Positions 44,678 to 53,565 are shown, counted from the first letter of the stretch. The stretch: DNA of 64,000 bases from Achromobacter agilis (GCF_900496965.1 NZ_UFQB01000016.1:88601-152600), one strand, 5' to 3'. The notes: generated from the letters alone by a model not told the origin. Numbers and translations are program-made.

Positions 44678-46273
44678 ATGGGCGATTACGATTTCATCAT
44701 CGCGGGCGGCGGAACGGCCGGCTGCATCCTGGCCAACCGGCTGAGCGCTGACGGCAAACATCGCGTGCTGATGCTGGAAGCCGGCCACGAGGCGCGCAGC
44801 ATGTGGATCTCGATCCCGGCCGGCTTTTCCAAGCTTCTCGTGAACCCGGACTACAACTGGCGCTTCGCCACCGAGCCGGAGGACAACGTGCATGGGCGGA
44901 CCATCGCCGTGCCTCGCGGCAAGGGCGTGGGCGGGTCGACGCTGATCAACGGCATGATCTACGTGCGCGGCCAGCCGCAGGACTACGACGGCTGGGAGGC
45001 CGCCGGCGCCACCGGCTGGGGCGCCAGCCAGGCCGAGCGCGTGTTCCGCAAGATCGAACGCTACGAGCGCGGCGGCGAAGGCCGGGGCAAGACCGGCCCC
45101 ATGCACCTGGAAGAGGTGGCGGAGCGGTTTCCGGTATCGGATGCGTTCCTGCGCGCCGCGCAGGAAGACGGCCAGCCCCTGAACGCGGATTACAACAGCG
45201 GCGATCAGGAAGGCGTGGGCTACTACCAGGTGCTGCAGCACCGTGGCCGGCGCTGGAGCGTGGTGGACGGCTATATGAAGCCCGCCGCCGGCCGCAAGAA
45301 CCTGCGTGTCGAATGCGGGGCGCACGTGACGCGGTTGGTCTTCGAGGGCAGGCGCTGCGTGGGCGTCGTGTACCGGCAGAACGGGCAGGAGCATACGGTG
45401 CGGGCGACGCGCGAGACCTTGGTGTGCCTGGGGGCGGTGCAGTCGCCGCAACTGCTGGAACTGTCCGGCGTGGGTAATCCCGCGCTGCTGCAGTCCTTCG
45501 GAATTCCCATGGTGCATGCGCAGGCGCAGGTGGGCGAGAACTACATTGACCACTTCGCCACGCGCATGAACTGGCGCGTGAAAGGGACCGTGACACTGAA
45601 CGAGATGTCGCGCGGATGGCGGCTGGCTCAACAGGTGGCGCGCTACTACACGCAGGACAAGGGCATCCTGACCCTGGGCACGGGGCTGGTGCACGGTTTC
45701 GTGAAAAGCGCGCCCGACCTGCCCGCGCCGGACGTGCAGTACTTCTTCGTACACGCCAGCTACGCGAACGCGGCCGAACGTATCCTGGACCGGCATCCGG
45801 GCATGACGATCGGCGTGGCGCAGCTGCGGCCCGAATCGGTCGGATCCATCCACATCAAGTCCGCCGATCCGCTGGCAGGGCCGGCGATCAGGCCGAACTT
45901 CCTGTCCGCCCAGGTGGACCGGGACAGCCTGGTGGGCGGCATGCAGGTGGCGCGGCGCATCGTCGGCCAGCCGGCCTTGCGGCCTTATGTGGACGCGGAG
46001 GTCAGCCCCGGGGCCGGCGTGGAAAGCTACGACGAATGGCTGGATTTCGCGCGGCGCAACGGCCAGACCATCTACCATCCCATCGGCACCTGCCGCATGG
46101 GCTCGGACCCGGCGGCGGTCACCGACGCGCGCTTGCGCGTGAACGGTGTGTCGGGCCTGCGCGTGGTGGATGCGTCGGTCATGCCGAAGATGGTGTCCGG
46201 CAATACGCAGGCGGCCGTCATGATGGTGGCCGAACGCGGCGCGGAAATGATCCTGGAAGACGCGGCGCGGTAG
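44678..46273 (+). CDS. GMC-family FAD-dependent alcohol oxidoreductase
   Basis: The 531-residue flavoenzyme is of the choline dehydrogenase/GMC family. It has FAD-binding DFIIAGGGTAGCILANRL at the N-terminus, GVGGSTLINGMIYVRGQPQDY, catalytic His in IYHPIGTCRMGSDP and a C-terminal SGNTQAAVMMVAERGAEMI. I chose ATG 44678 (MGDYDF), which gives normal length; no clear ribosome site precedes it, so coupling to the upstream gene 32 nt away is possible. Being soluble and lacking a signal, it acts in the cytoplasm or at the inner membrane. It is last of the transketolase operon. Confidence 0.9.
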   Translation: MGDYDFIIAGGGTAGCILANRLSADGKHRVLMLEAGHEARSMWISIPAGFSKLLVNPDYNWRFATEPEDNVHGRTIAVPRGKGVGGSTLINGMIYVRGQPQDYDGWEAAGATGWGASQAERVFRKIERYERGGEGRGKTGPMHLEEVAERFPVSDAFLRAAQEDGQPLNADYNSGDQEGVGYYQVLQHRGRRWSVVDGYMKPAAGRKNLRVECGAHVTRLVFEGRRCVGVVYRQNGQEHTVRATRETLVCLGAVQSPQLLELSGVGNPALLQSFGIPMVHAQAQVGENYIDHFATRMNWRVKGTVTLNEMSRGWRLAQQVARYYTQDKGILTLGTGLVHGFVKSAPDLPAPDVQYFFVHASYANAAERILDRHPGMTIGVAQLRPESVGSIHIKSADPLAGPAIRPNFLSAQVDRDSLVGGMQVARRIVGQPALRPYVDAEVSPGAGVESYDEWLDFARRNGQTIYHPIGTCRMGSDPAAVTDARLRVNGVSGLRVVDASVMPKMVSGNTQAAVMMVAERGAEMILEDAAR

Positions 46274-46283
46274 TGCTTATTCC

Positions 46284-46425
46284 GGTGTCTGACACCCGTG
46301 CGAGATGATGCCAGTGTCTGACACCCGAGGAGATGGCCCGCACTCTGCTCCGGTGCCGCGTGGGTGTCAGACACCCGGGAACGCCGCTTCAGCTTGACGA
46401 GCATCTCGTACGGGTGTCAGACACT
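46284..46425. repeat. Cluster of four GGTGTCxGACACC palindromes
   Basis: Copies lie at 46284-46296 and 46313-46325 (CTG centre) and at 46363-46375 and 46413-46425 (CAG centre, the inverse). Intervals are 29, 50 and 50 nt. The cluster fills the gap between the convergent GMC and proline-racemase-family genes, with a weaker copy near 46447. These look like dispersed REP-type palindromes of the genome. They could pair into larger structures or act as terminators; no gene is seen here. Confidence 0.8.
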
Positions 46426-46474
46426 GGCATGTCGGCATCGCCATCTTGCCCGACACCCGGACCGAGCCGAACGC

Positions 46475-47488
46475 TCAGCGGATCAGGAAGCCCGCGCCCA
46501 CGGGGTCGTTCTTGTCGATGACCCAGCGCGCCGTGCCCAGGATGCTGGCCGTTCCCTTGACCGTGGGGCGCACGGCCCGCGTGCCGTTCAGGTCTACCTC
46601 GCCGAGCAGGCAGCCTTCGAACACGCCGCTGCCCAGCAGGCCTTCCGACTTGATCGGCTGGTTCAGGCCCATCTTTCCTCGTGCCTCGAACATGGCCATC
46701 ATCGCACTGGTGCCGGTGCCGCCGGGAGAACGGTCCAACTGGCCGGCGCTGAAGACGTGTACGTTCTTGTAGAACGCGCCTTCGATCGTCGGCTGGTGCC
46801 AGAAAGTGATGAAGTTCAGGTTGTTGATGTGCGCCTCGGTGGGATGCTGGATGCGCTGGCGGGCATTGAGCTGGTCGCGCACGATCAGGCCCATGCGGGA
46901 CAGCTCGGTGCCGTTGTCGGGAGAGATGCGCAGGTCGCAGCCCGAAAGGTCCACGATGCCGAAGTAGTTGCCGCCCCAGACGATGTCGGCCGACAGTTTG
47001 CCGTAGCCGGGCAGTTCCACCGGGATATCCTGCGCGGCCACGTATGCCGGCACGTTCTCGAAGCGCGTCCACAGCACGTTTTCGCCTTCGGACGCCACTT
47101 CCGACACGACCAGGCCGGCCGTGGTTTCGAAGCGGATCTTGGTGATGCCGTCCTTGCCGCGCGGCACCAGGCCGTGCGCGACCATCGCCATGCTGACGGC
47201 GATGGTGCCATGGCCGCACATGTGCGAATACTCGGTGCCGTCGATGTAGATCAGGCCGGCGTCATATTCCGGGCTGGACGGCGGGGTGAGGAACACGCCG
47301 AACATGTCCTTGTGCCCGCGGGGCTCGCGCATCAGGGCCTTGCGCAGCCAGTCGTAGTTCTGCTCCAGGAACGCCCGCTTCTCCAGGATGGTGGATCCGG
47401 CGGGGTAAGGGATGCCGCTATGCACGATGCACAGGGGCTCGCCTTCGGTATGGGTATAGATGACATCGAACGCGTCTTGCTTGCGCAT
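46475..47488 (-). CDS. Proline racemase-family protein with Gly in place of the second catalytic Cys
   Basis: The product is 337 residues from ATG (complement of 47486-47488), GGAG 8 nt upstream; a TTG start at 47506 is less likely. The first catalytic Cys is present (MCGHGTI, Cys91). At the second site the family reads RSPCGTGT (racemase/epimerase) or has Thr (trans-3-hydroxyproline dehydratase). Here it is RSPGGTGT with Gly257, codon GGC, one base from Cys TGC. A two-base racemase mechanism is therefore unlikely. A dehydratase-like or altered reaction on a hydroxyproline-type ligand is possible. It is the last gene of an ABC-importer operon (37-nt gap). Confidence 0.88.
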   Translation of the reverse strand: MRKQDAFDVIYTHTEGEPLCIVHSGIPYPAGSTILEKRAFLEQNYDWLRKALMREPRGHKDMFGVFLTPPSSPEYDAGLIYIDGTEYSHMCGHGTIAVSMAMVAHGLVPRGKDGITKIRFETTAGLVVSEVASEGENVLWTRFENVPAYVAAQDIPVELPGYGKLSADIVWGGNYFGIVDLSGCDLRISPDNGTELSRMGLIVRDQLNARQRIQHPTEAHINNLNFITFWHQPTIEGAFYKNVHVFSAGQLDRSPGGTGTSAMMAMFEARGKMGLNQPIKSEGLLGSGVFEGCLLGEVDLNGTRAVRPTVKGTASILGTARWVIDKNDPVGAGFLIR

Positions 47489-47525
47489 GACTGTGGCTCC
47501 AGACAAGTAGGAAAGAGAAGAAGGG

Positions 47526-48317
47526 TTATTTGCCGCGTTCGGACAGCATGTCCAGTCCGACGGTCAAATCCAGGATGACGATGGCGATCACCGCGGCCAC
47601 GATCGTGGCGCCCGATACGGCCGCGATGGTCGGATCTATCGTGTATTGCACATAGTTGAAGAGCTTCACGGGGATCGTGTTCAGGTCCGCCGTCGTGTTG
47701 AAGATGGACAACTCCACGTTGATCCAGGAAGAGATGAACGCGAAGATCGAGCCGGTGACGATGCCAGGCCGGATCTGGGGCAGCACCACCAGGAAGAAGG
47801 TGGTCCATGGGTTGGCACCGAGGTCCGCGGAGGCCTCCTCCAGGGCGCGCTGTTCCGGCGTCAGCAACGTCAGCGTCGACCGCAGCACGAAGGGCGCAAT
47901 AATGACGATGTGCCCGATCAGGAGGGACAGGAAGCTGCGTGTCAGGCCGAAGTAGGCGCCGTATTGCAGCAGGGCCGCGCCCAGCACGATGTGCGGCAGC
48001 ACCAGCGGCGACATCAGCACGGAAGTCAGCGCCGCCTTGCCCGGGAACGCGTACCGCGCCAGCGCCAGGGCGGCCGGTACCGTCAGCACCACCGCCGCAG
48101 CCGTGGCCGCCAGCGCCAGCACGGTGCTGGTCGTGAACGCGGCGACGTAACCGGCCTCGATCAGCAGGGTGCGGTACCACTCCAGCGTCCAGCCCTGGGG
48201 CGGGAACGCCAGATAGGGCGTGGCGGTGAACGAAGCGCCCAGGATGACCACGAGCGGCAGGGCCAGGTAGGCCAGCACGCCCAGGGCGAACAGGCGTATC
48301 AGGTGGCGGAACATCAT
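47526..48317 (-). CDS. Polyamine-type ABC permease, PotC-like
   Basis: The 263-residue inner-membrane permease has six hydrophobic segments. It carries the EAA-type loop ALEEASADLGANPWTTFFLVVLPQIRPGI used to contact the ATPase. Its start overlaps the upstream permease stop by 4 nt. It belongs to the spermidine/putrescine-type class of importers, whose ligands also include opines and amino-acid derivatives. The operon's proline-racemase-family enzyme hints at an imino-acid-like ligand. Confidence 0.92.
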   Translation of the reverse strand: MMFRHLIRLFALGVLAYLALPLVVILGASFTATPYLAFPPQGWTLEWYRTLLIEAGYVAAFTTSTVLALAATAAAVVLTVPAALALARYAFPGKAALTSVLMSPLVLPHIVLGAALLQYGAYFGLTRSFLSLLIGHIVIIAPFVLRSTLTLLTPEQRALEEASADLGANPWTTFFLVVLPQIRPGIVTGSIFAFISSWINVELSIFNTTADLNTIPVKLFNYVQYTIDPTIAAVSGATIVAAVIAIVILDLTVGLDMLSERGK

Positions 48318-49162
48318 CGCGCGGCTCCAGGCAGGACGGCGGCGCGGTTCGCCAGCGCGACCAGGATCAGGGTGAACACCAGCAGCACCATGCTCAGGGC
48401 GCCGCCGTAGTGGAAGTCGAACACCGTGCTGTATTGCTGGAAGATCAGCATGGACAGCACCGATACGCGGCCGCCGGACAGCAGCGCCGGCGTCACGTAT
48501 GCGCTGACGGCCAGGGTGAATACGATGATGGCGCCCGACACCACGCCCGGCAGCGTCAGCGGCCAGGTGATGTGGAAGAACGTCGCCGCCGGGCTGCCGC
48601 CCAGGTCGGCGGAAGCCTGTTCGCAGGCGGGGTCGACCCGCGCCAGCGCGTTGCCCACCGCCAGCACCACGAAGGGCAGCAGCACGTAGACCATGCCGAT
48701 CAGGATGCCGGTTTCCGTGCCGATGAAGCGTACGGGACGGTCGGCGGCACCCATGCCGACCAGGGCCTGGTTGACCAGGCCGTTGCGGCCCAGCAGCACC
48801 ATCCAGCCGAAGGCCCGCACGATATTGCTGGTGAACAGCGGCACCACCAGCAGGATCACGCAGAAGCGGCGCCAGGCTTTCCAGCGCACCACGCGCACCA
48901 GGTACCAGGCCAGGGGATAGCCCAGGATCACGCAGGCGACCGTGGTGAAGAATGCCAGCCGGAAGGTCACCAGTATCACGTCCCAGTGGTACTGGTCGGC
49001 CAGCACGCGCATATATTGCTGCGCGGTCAGGGGCAGTCCGTCGGGGCCGCCCGTGATGCTGGCCAGGGCCACCACCGCGAGCGGCGCCAGGAAGAAGGCC
49101 GCGAAGAACAGGACTGGTGCCGCCAGCAGCAGGCAGGGCGAATGCCAGGCGCGGGAGTTCAT
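48314..49162 (-). CDS. Polyamine-type ABC permease, PotB-like
   Basis: The 282-residue permease has about six hydrophobic segments and the loop ACEQASADLGGSPAATFFHITWPLTLPGV. It pairs with the PotC-like protein; the genes overlap by 4 nt at both ends (ATPase upstream, second permease downstream), so the operon is translationally coupled. The N-terminus is a membrane segment, not a cleaved signal. Confidence 0.92.
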   Translation of the reverse strand: MNSRAWHSPCLLLAAPVLFFAAFFLAPLAVVALASITGGPDGLPLTAQQYMRVLADQYHWDVILVTFRLAFFTTVACVILGYPLAWYLVRVVRWKAWRRFCVILLVVPLFTSNIVRAFGWMVLLGRNGLVNQALVGMGAADRPVRFIGTETGILIGMVYVLLPFVVLAVGNALARVDPACEQASADLGGSPAATFFHITWPLTLPGVVSGAIIVFTLAVSAYVTPALLSGGRVSVLSMLIFQQYSTVFDFHYGGALSMVLLVFTLILVALANRAAVLPGAAR

Positions 49163-50211
49163 GGCCGCTCGCCGATCAGGTGCAGGCTTTCCGGCTCGAA
49201 CGCCAGGCCGGTCACCGCGCCGGGGCCCAGGCCGGACGGCGCGATGCCGCCGTGGCGGGCCACCACGGTCTGCTCGCCGATATCCACGTGGATCATGCTG
49301 TGGCTACCCACGTTGATCACGTCGGTCACCGTGCCGGTCAGTCTTGCCGCGGCCGCGTCGTCGCTCAGGCGCAGGTCTTCCGGACGCAAGACGGCGACGC
49401 CGCGCGCGGGCGCGGCAAGGTTGCCGAACGGCACGCGCAGCCCCTGGGCGTCCAGCAGCAAGGTGCCGTCGCCGGACGCGGAGTAGGCCATGAAGTTGGC
49501 GTCGCCGATGAACTCGGCCACGAAGCGGGTGGCGGGCTGGCGGTAGATATCGGTGCCCGTTCCCACCTGCTCGATCTTGCCGGCGTGCATGACCACCACC
49601 TTGTCGGCCATGGTCATGGCTTCTTCCTGGTCGTGCGTGACGAAGATGAAGGCGATGCCCAGCTTGGCTTGCAGGTGCTTGAGCTCCAGCTGCATCCGCT
49701 TGCGCAGCTTCAGGTCCAGCGCGGAAAGCGGCTCGTCCAGCAACAGCAGCTTGGGCTGGTTCACGATGGCGCGGGCCAGCGCCACACGCTGCTGCTGGCC
49801 GCCGGACATTTCGCGGGGATAGCGCGGGCCGAAGTCGGCCAGGCCCACCATGTCCAGCGCCGCGCGGGCGCGCGCCGCCGCCTCGGAGCGCGAGGCGCCC
49901 TGGCGGCGCGGGCCGTAGGCTACGTTCTCCAGCACGCTCATGTGCGGGAACAGCGCGTAGTTCTGGAAGACTGTATTCAGCGGCCGGTGGTGGGCGGCCA
50001 GCCGGCTGATGTCCTGGCCTTCGATCAAAATGCGGCCGGATTCGGGTTTCAGGAATCCGGCGATCGAGCGCAGCAGAGTGGTCTTGCCGCAGCCGCTGGG
50101 GCCCAGCAGCGCCACGAATTCCCCCTGTTGGACTTCCAGGCCGATGCGGTCGAGCGCCTGGTAGGCGCCAAATCGCATCGACACGCCGTCGATGGTAAGC
50201 AAAGCGGACAT
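49159..50211 (-). CDS. Polyamine-type ABC ATPase, PotA-like
   Basis: The 350-residue ATPase starts at the complement of 50209-50211 (MSALLTIDGVSMRFG). It has Walker A GPSGCGKT, signature MSGGQQQRVALARAI and Walker B LLLLDEPLSALDLKLR. A C-terminal TOBE-type regulatory domain begins at about 270 (AVLRPEDLRLS). It lies 13 nt after the receptor stop and overlaps the first permease. Confidence 0.93.
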   Translation of the reverse strand: MSALLTIDGVSMRFGAYQALDRIGLEVQQGEFVALLGPSGCGKTTLLRSIAGFLKPESGRILIEGQDISRLAAHHRPLNTVFQNYALFPHMSVLENVAYGPRRQGASRSEAAARARAALDMVGLADFGPRYPREMSGGQQQRVALARAIVNQPKLLLLDEPLSALDLKLRKRMQLELKHLQAKLGIAFIFVTHDQEEAMTMADKVVVMHAGKIEQVGTGTDIYRQPATRFVAEFIGDANFMAYSASGDGTLLLDAQGLRVPFGNLAAPARGVAVLRPEDLRLSDDAAAARLTGTVTDVINVGSHSMIHVDIGEQTVVARHGGIAPSGLGPGAVTGLAFEPESLHLIGERP

Positions 50212-50224
50212 GTTCGGCCTCGGA

Positions 50225-51277
50225 CTAGCGCTTGCGGGCAACCTGGCGGTTCCAGGCGTCCGTGACCTCGGCGCGACGGCTGTTGATGATGTTCCAGTCG
50301 AACAGGCTGAGGTTCTTCACCGAGCCGTCCGCGCCCCACGGCAGCTTGCGGGCGACGTCCTTGGGCACCTGGACATCCTTGATCGCGGGCCCCAGATAGA
50401 GGCGCGCGGCCAGGCAGGCGGCCGCGTCCTGCGTCAGGGCGGTGTCGATGAACTTCTGCGCTGCGGCCTTGTTCGGCGCGCCCTTGACCAGGTGCAGGCG
50501 CGCGTCCGTGGCCCAGGCGCCTTCCTTGGGCACGGCGAAGCCGATGGGCAGGCCCTTGTCGATCAGGTCCCAGGCGCCCACGTTGAAGTGCGCGCCGATG
50601 ATGGCTTCGCCGCTCTGGTAGGCGTTGGTGGCCGCGCCGGAGCTGTCGAAGAACAGCGCGGTGTCGAGGCTGGCGAGCTTGGCATACAGCGGCGCCAGGT
50701 TGGACGGATCGACGGAGAAGACCCGGGCCAGGAAGAAAACGAACGTCACGCCGGACGAATTCGCGGGCGAGGGAATGGCGACGGCGCCGGCGTACTCGGG
50801 CTTCCAGAGGTCCTTCCAGCTGGCTGGCGGCTGCGGCACGTCCTTGGTGTTGTAGGCGATGCCCAGCGAGTAGTAGCCGGAGCTGACGGCGTAGGCGGCA
50901 TCGCCGTTGCGATACACACCCTGGTCGATGACGTTCTTCAGGTTGGGAATGGCGGCGGGGTCCAGCGCATCCAGCACGCCGGCCTCGGCCGCCAGTTCGC
51001 TGATGCCGCCGTCCATCCAGGCCACGTCGATCGTGGGCGCGCCCTTCTGCTGCTGCAGCTTCGCCAGCGTCGTGGTCGAGGTGCCGACTTCGGGCACCAC
51101 GGCGACGCCCGTCGCCTTGGTATAGGGGTCGGCGACGCAGGTGCGGAAGGCGTCGCCCCAGTTGCCGCCGTACCAGGCGACGATGATTTTCTGCTGCTGC
51201 GCCAGCGCCTGGCTGGCCGCGAGCAATCCGGCGCCCAGCAGGGCGGCGCGGACGGCGCTGCGGGTAAGTGTTGCCAT
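50225..51277 (-). CDS. Polyamine-type periplasmic binding protein, PotF/PotD-like
   Basis: The 350-residue receptor starts behind AAGGGGA at the complement of 51275-51277. The signal peptide MATLTRSAVRAALLGAGLLAASQALA precedes QQQKIIVAWYGGNWGDAF. Family features include VDVAWMDGGISELAAEAGVL-like and PSPANSSGVTFVF regions. It is the first gene of the importer / racemase-family operon and divergent from a GlxA-type regulator. The open frame to 52750 is antisense to the regulator. Ligand unknown. Confidence 0.9.
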   Translation of the reverse strand: MATLTRSAVRAALLGAGLLAASQALAQQQKIIVAWYGGNWGDAFRTCVADPYTKATGVAVVPEVGTSTTTLAKLQQQKGAPTIDVAWMDGGISELAAEAGVLDALDPAAIPNLKNVIDQGVYRNGDAAYAVSSGYYSLGIAYNTKDVPQPPASWKDLWKPEYAGAVAIPSPANSSGVTFVFFLARVFSVDPSNLAPLYAKLASLDTALFFDSSGAATNAYQSGEAIIGAHFNVGAWDLIDKGLPIGFAVPKEGAWATDARLHLVKGAPNKAAAQKFIDTALTQDAAACLAARLYLGPAIKDVQVPKDVARKLPWGADGSVKNLSLFDWNIINSRRAEVTDAWNRQVARKR

Positions 51278-51415
51278 GTTGGAATCCCCTTGTGAATGTG
51301 CCGGCCCGTTCCGTTGCTTGCCAGCGGCCGCGGATACGGAGCCATAGGCGCATCTTGGGCGATCCCAGGGAAAACCAGCTTGAAGGCGCGGGACATAAAC
51401 TTGAATAATTGCGAC

Positions 51416-52498
51416 ATGGATACCGCAACATCCGCCGCGTCCGCGCCTTTTCCCTATGGCGACGGCCCGCAAGCGCCCACTCAGGGGAAACCCGCACTTA
51501 CCATCGGCATCGTGCTGCTGGACCAGTTCACGCTTGCCGCGTTCGCGGGCCTGGTGGACGTGCTGCGGCTGGCGGGTGACCACGGCGGGCGCAGCCGCCA
51601 GATCCACACGGCGTGGCGCGTCATGAGCTGGGACGGCAAACCGCGCCGATCCAGCGCGGGCCTGACGATCGACGTGGCCGACAGCCTGCCGGCCGACCTG
51701 TCCCAGTTCGACTACGTGGCCGTTTGCGGCGGCAACGACTATTTCAACGAACACATGCCCGAGCGCCTGCGCGACTGGCTGCGTCAGGCGGCCATGCAGC
51801 GCGTCCGGTTGCTGGGAATCTGCACGGGCACGTTCGCGCTGGCGCAGGCGGATGTGATCGGGCCGCGCACGGTTTGCGTCCATTGGAATGTGCTGGACAC
51901 TTTTCGCGAACGGTTTCCGCAGACCCGCGCGGTGGTGGACCGGCTGTTTGTAGACGAGGGCGACCTGATTTCCTGCGCGGGATCCACCGCCGCCATCGAC
52001 CTGGCCCTCTACCTGGTGGCCCGGCATTGCGGGCGCGACAAGGCCCAGCAGGCCGTGCGGCACATGATGCTCCAAGGCGTGCGGCCGGGGCGCGTGCCGC
52101 AGGCCCATTTCCATACGGACCTGTCGGGCATCCAGGACCTGCGTGTCCGCCAGGCCGCGCACTTCATGGAGCAGCGTATCGACAGCCCGCCGCCGCTGGA
52201 CGCGATCGCGCGGTACGTCGGCGTGGGGCGCAGGCAGCTCGAACGCGCATTCCGCGTGGCCACCGGGATGTCGCCCATGGCGTTCCAGCGGCAACTGCGG
52301 CTGGAATATGGCAGCTGGCTGCTGCTGAATAATCCGTGCAGCATCACCCAGATCGCCCTGGATTGCGGCTTTGCGGACGGCGCGCACTTTTCGCGCGACT
52401 TCCGCGCGCACTTCGGCCTGTCCCCCAGGCAGTACCAACAGGCCCGCGGCATGCAGGCAGCCGCCGAGGAAGGCGAGATCAGCGTATTTCCCGCATAG
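51416..52498 (+). CDS. GlxA-family regulator (DJ-1/PfpI domain plus AraC HTH)
   Basis: The 360-residue regulator has an amidotransferase-like N-terminal domain (TIGIVLLDQFTLAAFAGLVDVL, then RLLGICTGTFALAQA with the nucleophile-elbow Cys) and a C-terminal AraC HTH (LDAIARYVGVGRRQLERAFRV; ITQIALDCGFADGAHFSRDF). It begins at ATG 51416. Related regulators (GbdR, CdhR, ArgR types) sense quaternary amines, carnitine or arginine. It is divergent from the ABC operon and probably controls it. Confidence 0.9.
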   Translation: MDTATSAASAPFPYGDGPQAPTQGKPALTIGIVLLDQFTLAAFAGLVDVLRLAGDHGGRSRQIHTAWRVMSWDGKPRRSSAGLTIDVADSLPADLSQFDYVAVCGGNDYFNEHMPERLRDWLRQAAMQRVRLLGICTGTFALAQADVIGPRTVCVHWNVLDTFRERFPQTRAVVDRLFVDEGDLISCAGSTAAIDLALYLVARHCGRDKAQQAVRHMMLQGVRPGRVPQAHFHTDLSGIQDLRVRQAAHFMEQRIDSPPPLDAIARYVGVGRRQLERAFRVATGMSPMAFQRQLRLEYGSWLLLNNPCSITQIALDCGFADGAHFSRDFRAHFGLSPRQYQQARGMQAAAEEGEISVFPA

Positions 52499-52554
52499 CG
52501 TGAACAGGCCCCGGACGGCACCGGCCCCGGCCTTCATCCACAGAAGGAGACAGC

Positions 52555-53265
52555 ATGACTTACGACCTCTGGTATTGGGATGGCATTCCCGGGCGCGGGG
52601 AATTCGTGCGCCTGGCGCTGGAAGCGGGGGACATCCCCTACCGCGAATGCGCGCGCGAGCCAGGCGCCGACGAAAACACGCTGGCCGAGGATCTGAGTTC
52701 CCCCCGCAAGCATCCACCGTTCGCGCCGCCTTATCTCGTGGCGGGGACAATGACGCTGGCGCAGACCGCGAACATTCTGCTGTTTCTGGGAGAGAAGCAC
52801 GGCCTGGCGCCGGCGTCCCTGGAAGGACGCCTGTGGGTGAACCAGCTGCAGCTCACCATCGCGGACATGGTGGCCGAAGCGCACGACACGCATCACCCCA
52901 TCTCCGCCAGCGAATACTACGAAGACCAGAAGGAAGAGGCGGCGCGGCGCGCGCGCAGCTTCCGCGAAGAGCGGATGCCGAAGTTCCTGGCTTACTTCGA
53001 GGCGGTGCTGGACGGGCAGGGCGCCTGGCTGGCCGGCGGCAAGGGTTGGACCTATGTGGACCTGTCCTTGTTCCACCTGGTCGACGGCCTGCTTTATGCT
53101 TTCCCCAAGCGCATGTCGACCCTGGCCGCGCGCTATCCGAAGGTTATGGCGCTGCATGCGCGGGTGGCGGCGCTGGCGGAATTGCAGCCGTATTTCGAAA
53201 GCGGCAGGCGCCTGCCTTTCGGCGCAGGGATTTTCCGGCGCTATCGCGAATTGGATGCGCTATAA
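52555..53265 (+). CDS. Glutathione S-transferase family protein
   Basis: The 236-residue cytosolic protein starts behind AAGGAGA. The N-terminal thioredoxin-like domain (LWYWDGIPGRGEFVRLALEAG, with Tyr6 as candidate catalytic residue) and the cis-Pro region (PPYLVAGTMTLAQTANIL) are clear. An all-helical C-terminal domain with WTYVDLSLFHLVDGL follows. It resembles the sigma/alpha-like prokaryotic group. It lies 56 nt after the GlxA gene and may be read through from it. Confidence 0.88.
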   Translation: MTYDLWYWDGIPGRGEFVRLALEAGDIPYRECAREPGADENTLAEDLSSPRKHPPFAPPYLVAGTMTLAQTANILLFLGEKHGLAPASLEGRLWVNQLQLTIADMVAEAHDTHHPISASEYYEDQKEEAARRARSFREERMPKFLAYFEAVLDGQGAWLAGGKGWTYVDLSLFHLVDGLLYAFPKRMSTLAARYPKVMALHARVAALAELQPYFESGRRLPFGAGIFRRYRELDAL

Positions 53266-53340
53266 AGACGGTATTGTCTGAACCCGCAGGCCCGGGCAGG
53301 AACCTTCCCGCCCGGGCCGCGCCATTTGCGGCCACTGTCC

Positions 53341-53565
53341 ATGACCGAATCCGAAGCCTTGGCTCTCGCCTCGCACCGCCATTACAAGGGCGGCCTCTAC
53401 CTCTACCTGGGCACCGCCCGCCATTCCGAAACCGAGGAATCCATGGTGGTGTATGAACACCTGTGGCCGCACGAGCGCGGGCTGTGGGTGCGCCCCGCGG
53501 CGTTGTTCTTCGGCCAGCTGGCCGACGGTTCGCCCCGTTTCGCGCCCTTGCGGCCCGCGGAGTAA
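53341..53565 (+). CDS. DUF1653-family small protein
   Basis: The 74-residue protein has the DUF1653 pattern HRHYKGGLYLYLGTARHSETEESMVVYEHL and LWVRPAALFFGQL. Function is not established. It starts at ATG 53341 (MTESEALAL); a start at 53326 adds five residues. It is followed 4 nt later by the exonuclease gene, whose ribosome site lies in its last codons. Confidence 0.85.
   Translation: MTESEALALASHRHYKGGLYLYLGTARHSETEESMVVYEHLWPHERGLWVRPAALFFGQLADGSPRFAPLRPAE

Noticed and set aside
46284..46425. CRISPR array
   Set aside because: Repeats are 13-bp palindromes in two orientations with unequal spacing, and no cas gene is near.
50225..52750. 841-codon frame extending the periplasmic receptor
   Set aside because: The extension is antisense to the GlxA-type regulator; the signal peptide and AAGGGGA site define the start at 51277.
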